DNA from: Terriglobia bacterium
GTDB lineage: Bacteria > Acidobacteriota > Terriglobia > Terriglobales > Acidobacteriaceae
Length of the DNA: 53,680 bases
Reading direction: 5' to 3'
NCBI GenBank assembly: GCA_020073105.1
Contig: JAIQFW010000001.1
Coordinates: forward strand, 1 to 53,680
Of the stretch, positions 52,498 through 53,680 are shown piece after piece. The notes beneath the pieces were generated by a model. The model saw only the letters and a list, made by a program, of their open reading frames with translations. It made no database searches and was not told the origin of the DNA. The translations under genes were made by a program, and so were the position numbers. Each line of letters begins with the position of its first letter. The first letter of the stretch is position 1.

Positions 52498-52532
52498 GAG
52501 CGGGCCTCCCGCTTTCACAGATCGGCCCGCTC
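52498..52532 (+). promoter_or_regulatory. Hairpin in the lolC-lolD gap
   Basis: Perfect 9-bp arms GAGCGGGCC / GGCCCGCTC flank a 17-base loop, 28 bases before the lolD start. No long T tract follows, so it may attenuate or stabilise the downstream message. TGACCGAGGTCA at 52389-52400 is a further small palindrome in the same gap. Confidence 0.4.
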
Positions 52533-52560
52533 TTGATTCCTGAGGCGAGGAGCACCGCCG

Positions 52561-53271
52561 TTGCATCTAAACAGCGAGGCCATACTAAGGATCGAAGGCC
52601 TGAGGAAGGTTTTCCGGTCCGGCAAATCGGATCTGGTGCTCTTTGACAACTTGTCCTTCCAGGTGGCGAAGGGGGAGATGCTCGCCATCATCGGCGAATC
52701 CGGCGCGGGAAAGAGTACCCTTTTGCACATCATGGGCGCTCTTGATAGGCCTTCCGCAGGTGACGTATACTGCGCCCACTTGCGATTGAGCTTGCTATCG
52801 GAAGAGGCCGCGGCCGAGTTTCGCAATCGCGAGATCGGTTTTGTTTGGCAGTTCCACTATTTGCTGCCGGAGTTTACCGCGCTGGAGAATGTAGCGATGC
52901 CACTGCTTCTCCGGAATCGTCCCTGGGAGGAGGCACAAGGAGAGGCTTCCCGGTGGCTGCGCGAGGTCGGCTTGGAGCCGCGTGCCCACCATCGTTCCGG
53001 CGAGCTTTCCGGGGGTGAGCAGCAGCGTGTGGCTCTGGCCCGGGCCTTGGTGACCGAGCCCAGGCTTTTGCTGGCGGATGAGCCGACAGGAGACCTCGAT
53101 GGCCGCACTGCAGACTCGGTTTTTGAGTTGATTGCCAGGCTCCATCGAGACTGTCAATTGACCTCCTTGATTGCCACCCACAATGTTATGTTTGCCCGGC
53201 GCTGCCACCGCGTGCTTAGGCTGCAGAACGGACGGATCGAGGAGATTGCGCCCGGAGCTTTGCCCGCATAG
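52561..53271 (+). CDS. lolD: LolD-type ABC ATPase
   Basis: The 236-residue ATPase powers lipoprotein release with LolC/E. Walker A is GESGAGKST, the Q loop is VWQFHYLLPEF (typical of LolD/MacB-type ATPases), the signature is LSGGEQQR, Walker B is LLLADEPTGDLD, and the switch His is in IATHN. The start is a TTG with GAGGAG eight bases upstream; no ATG is near. It follows lolC by 193 bases with a hairpin between. Confidence 0.93.
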   Translation: MHLNSEAILRIEGLRKVFRSGKSDLVLFDNLSFQVAKGEMLAIIGESGAGKSTLLHIMGALDRPSAGDVYCAHLRLSLLSEEAAAEFRNREIGFVWQFHYLLPEFTALENVAMPLLLRNRPWEEAQGEASRWLREVGLEPRAHHRSGELSGGEQQRVALARALVTEPRLLLADEPTGDLDGRTADSVFELIARLHRDCQLTSLIATHNVMFARRCHRVLRLQNGRIEEIAPGALPA

Positions 53272-53526
53272 CACGATATGGCAATTGACTTTTTGTGGCA
53301 TGCCATGCGGGAATGATGAGCAGGGAAGCTGCAACGTGGGGTACATGAAGTTGCAAGCAGTTGCGACAGGAAGGGCGGCGGGGTACCTTTGGTAACTCAC
53401 GGCGAAGGACGGAAGTCACGATATTCTAGGGTGTGAGACGTGGCACCCGGATTGCACCACGAAAAGCGGAAGTGGGGTCGCAGAGTTATTCAACAGTCTC
53501 TGCGAGAGGTCAGGGGGTAGGGTTTT

Positions 53527-53680
53527 ATGTTTGAACGTTATACGGAGAAGGCCCGACGCGTCATCTTTTTTGCACGCTACGAAGCCAGCCAGTTTGGGTC
53601 TCCTTATATTGAGACGGAGCACCTGCTGCTGGGGTTGCTGCGCGAGGACAAAGCCCTGACCAACCGTTTCTTGCGCTCCC
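53527..53680 (+). CDS. clpC: Clp protease ATP-binding subunit (ClpC/ClpA type), 5' end
   Basis: The gene runs off the window; 51 codons are visible. MFERYTEKARRVIFFARYEA and the following ETEHLLLGLLRED match the N-terminal Clp repeat domain of ClpC-type AAA+ unfoldases. These feed proteins to ClpP. A GGGGG/TAGGG purine run lies before the ATG. ClpC is favoured over ClpA or ClpB from the N-terminal wording. The 255 bases upstream contain no gene. Confidence 0.88.
   Translation, partial: MFERYTEKARRVIFFARYEASQFGSPYIETEHLLLGLLREDKALTNRFLRS

Overview
The window reads as chromosomal DNA of an Acidobacteriota bacterium, most likely class Terriglobia. The evidence is an Oar-like TonB-dependent receptor with an N-terminal carboxypeptidase-regulatory domain, a VWFA-related 'acidobacterial' protein, a SpoIVB/S55-type exported protein, a GloVer-repeat protein, a DUF2934 protein, and many exported beta-propeller proteins. 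The organism looks Gram-negative (LolC/LolD, LolA-like protein, TonB receptor). No rRNA, tRNA, CRISPR array, phage or transposase was seen. All function calls rest on reading motifs by eye; no database was searched.

Layout. 1-3.1 kb: 3' end of a PilZ-like gene, a LuxR/NarL-type regulator with a degenerate receiver domain, and an FG-GAP-type exported protein bracketed by two related palindromes. 3.1-8.0 kb, minus strand: P5C dehydrogenase, a PQQ-type propeller with a Cys pair in each repeat, and a tryptophanase/tyrosine phenol-lyase. 8.1-13.1 kb: a large GH18-like/NodB/GT2 fusion, probably for exopolysaccharide, divergent from a GT39-like membrane glycosyltransferase. 13.3-16.8 kb: the TonB receptor. 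16.9-21.6 kb, minus strand: small proteins, a LolA-like protein with a membrane partner, serS, and an S55 protein. 21.8-28.8 kb: VWA protein, ZIP transporter, four-helix-bundle protein, ychF, DUF4149 protein, MoxR ATPase, htpX and an SDR. 29.2-32.4 kb: small exported proteins and a GNAT enzyme. 32.4-36.6 kb, minus strand: a cytochrome c maturation cluster (ccmF, ccmH, ccmI-like, and a membrane protein). 36.9-41.4 kb: DUF2934 protein, dnaE2, msrA. 41.6-50.6 kb: exported propellers, pyrD, an MFS transporter, an ICMT-like methyltransferase. 51-53.3 kb: lolC and lolD. 53.5 kb to the end: start of a Clp ATPase gene.

The most unusual feature is the amount and placement of short dispersed repeats. 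They sit directly at the stop codons of many genes, sometimes supplying the last codons and the stop. They also lie in frame inside coding sequence: three in dnaE2 (about 110 extra residues) and one in lolC. The dnaE2 copies match intergenic copies in this window closely (27 of 30 and 25 of 28 bases by hand count). This resembles the Rickettsia palindromic elements known to invade open reading frames. A second oddity is a duplicated 'RBS plus signal peptide' cassette joined to two unrelated exported proteins at 29.6 and 30.3 kb; in the second copy the expected ATG is CTG.
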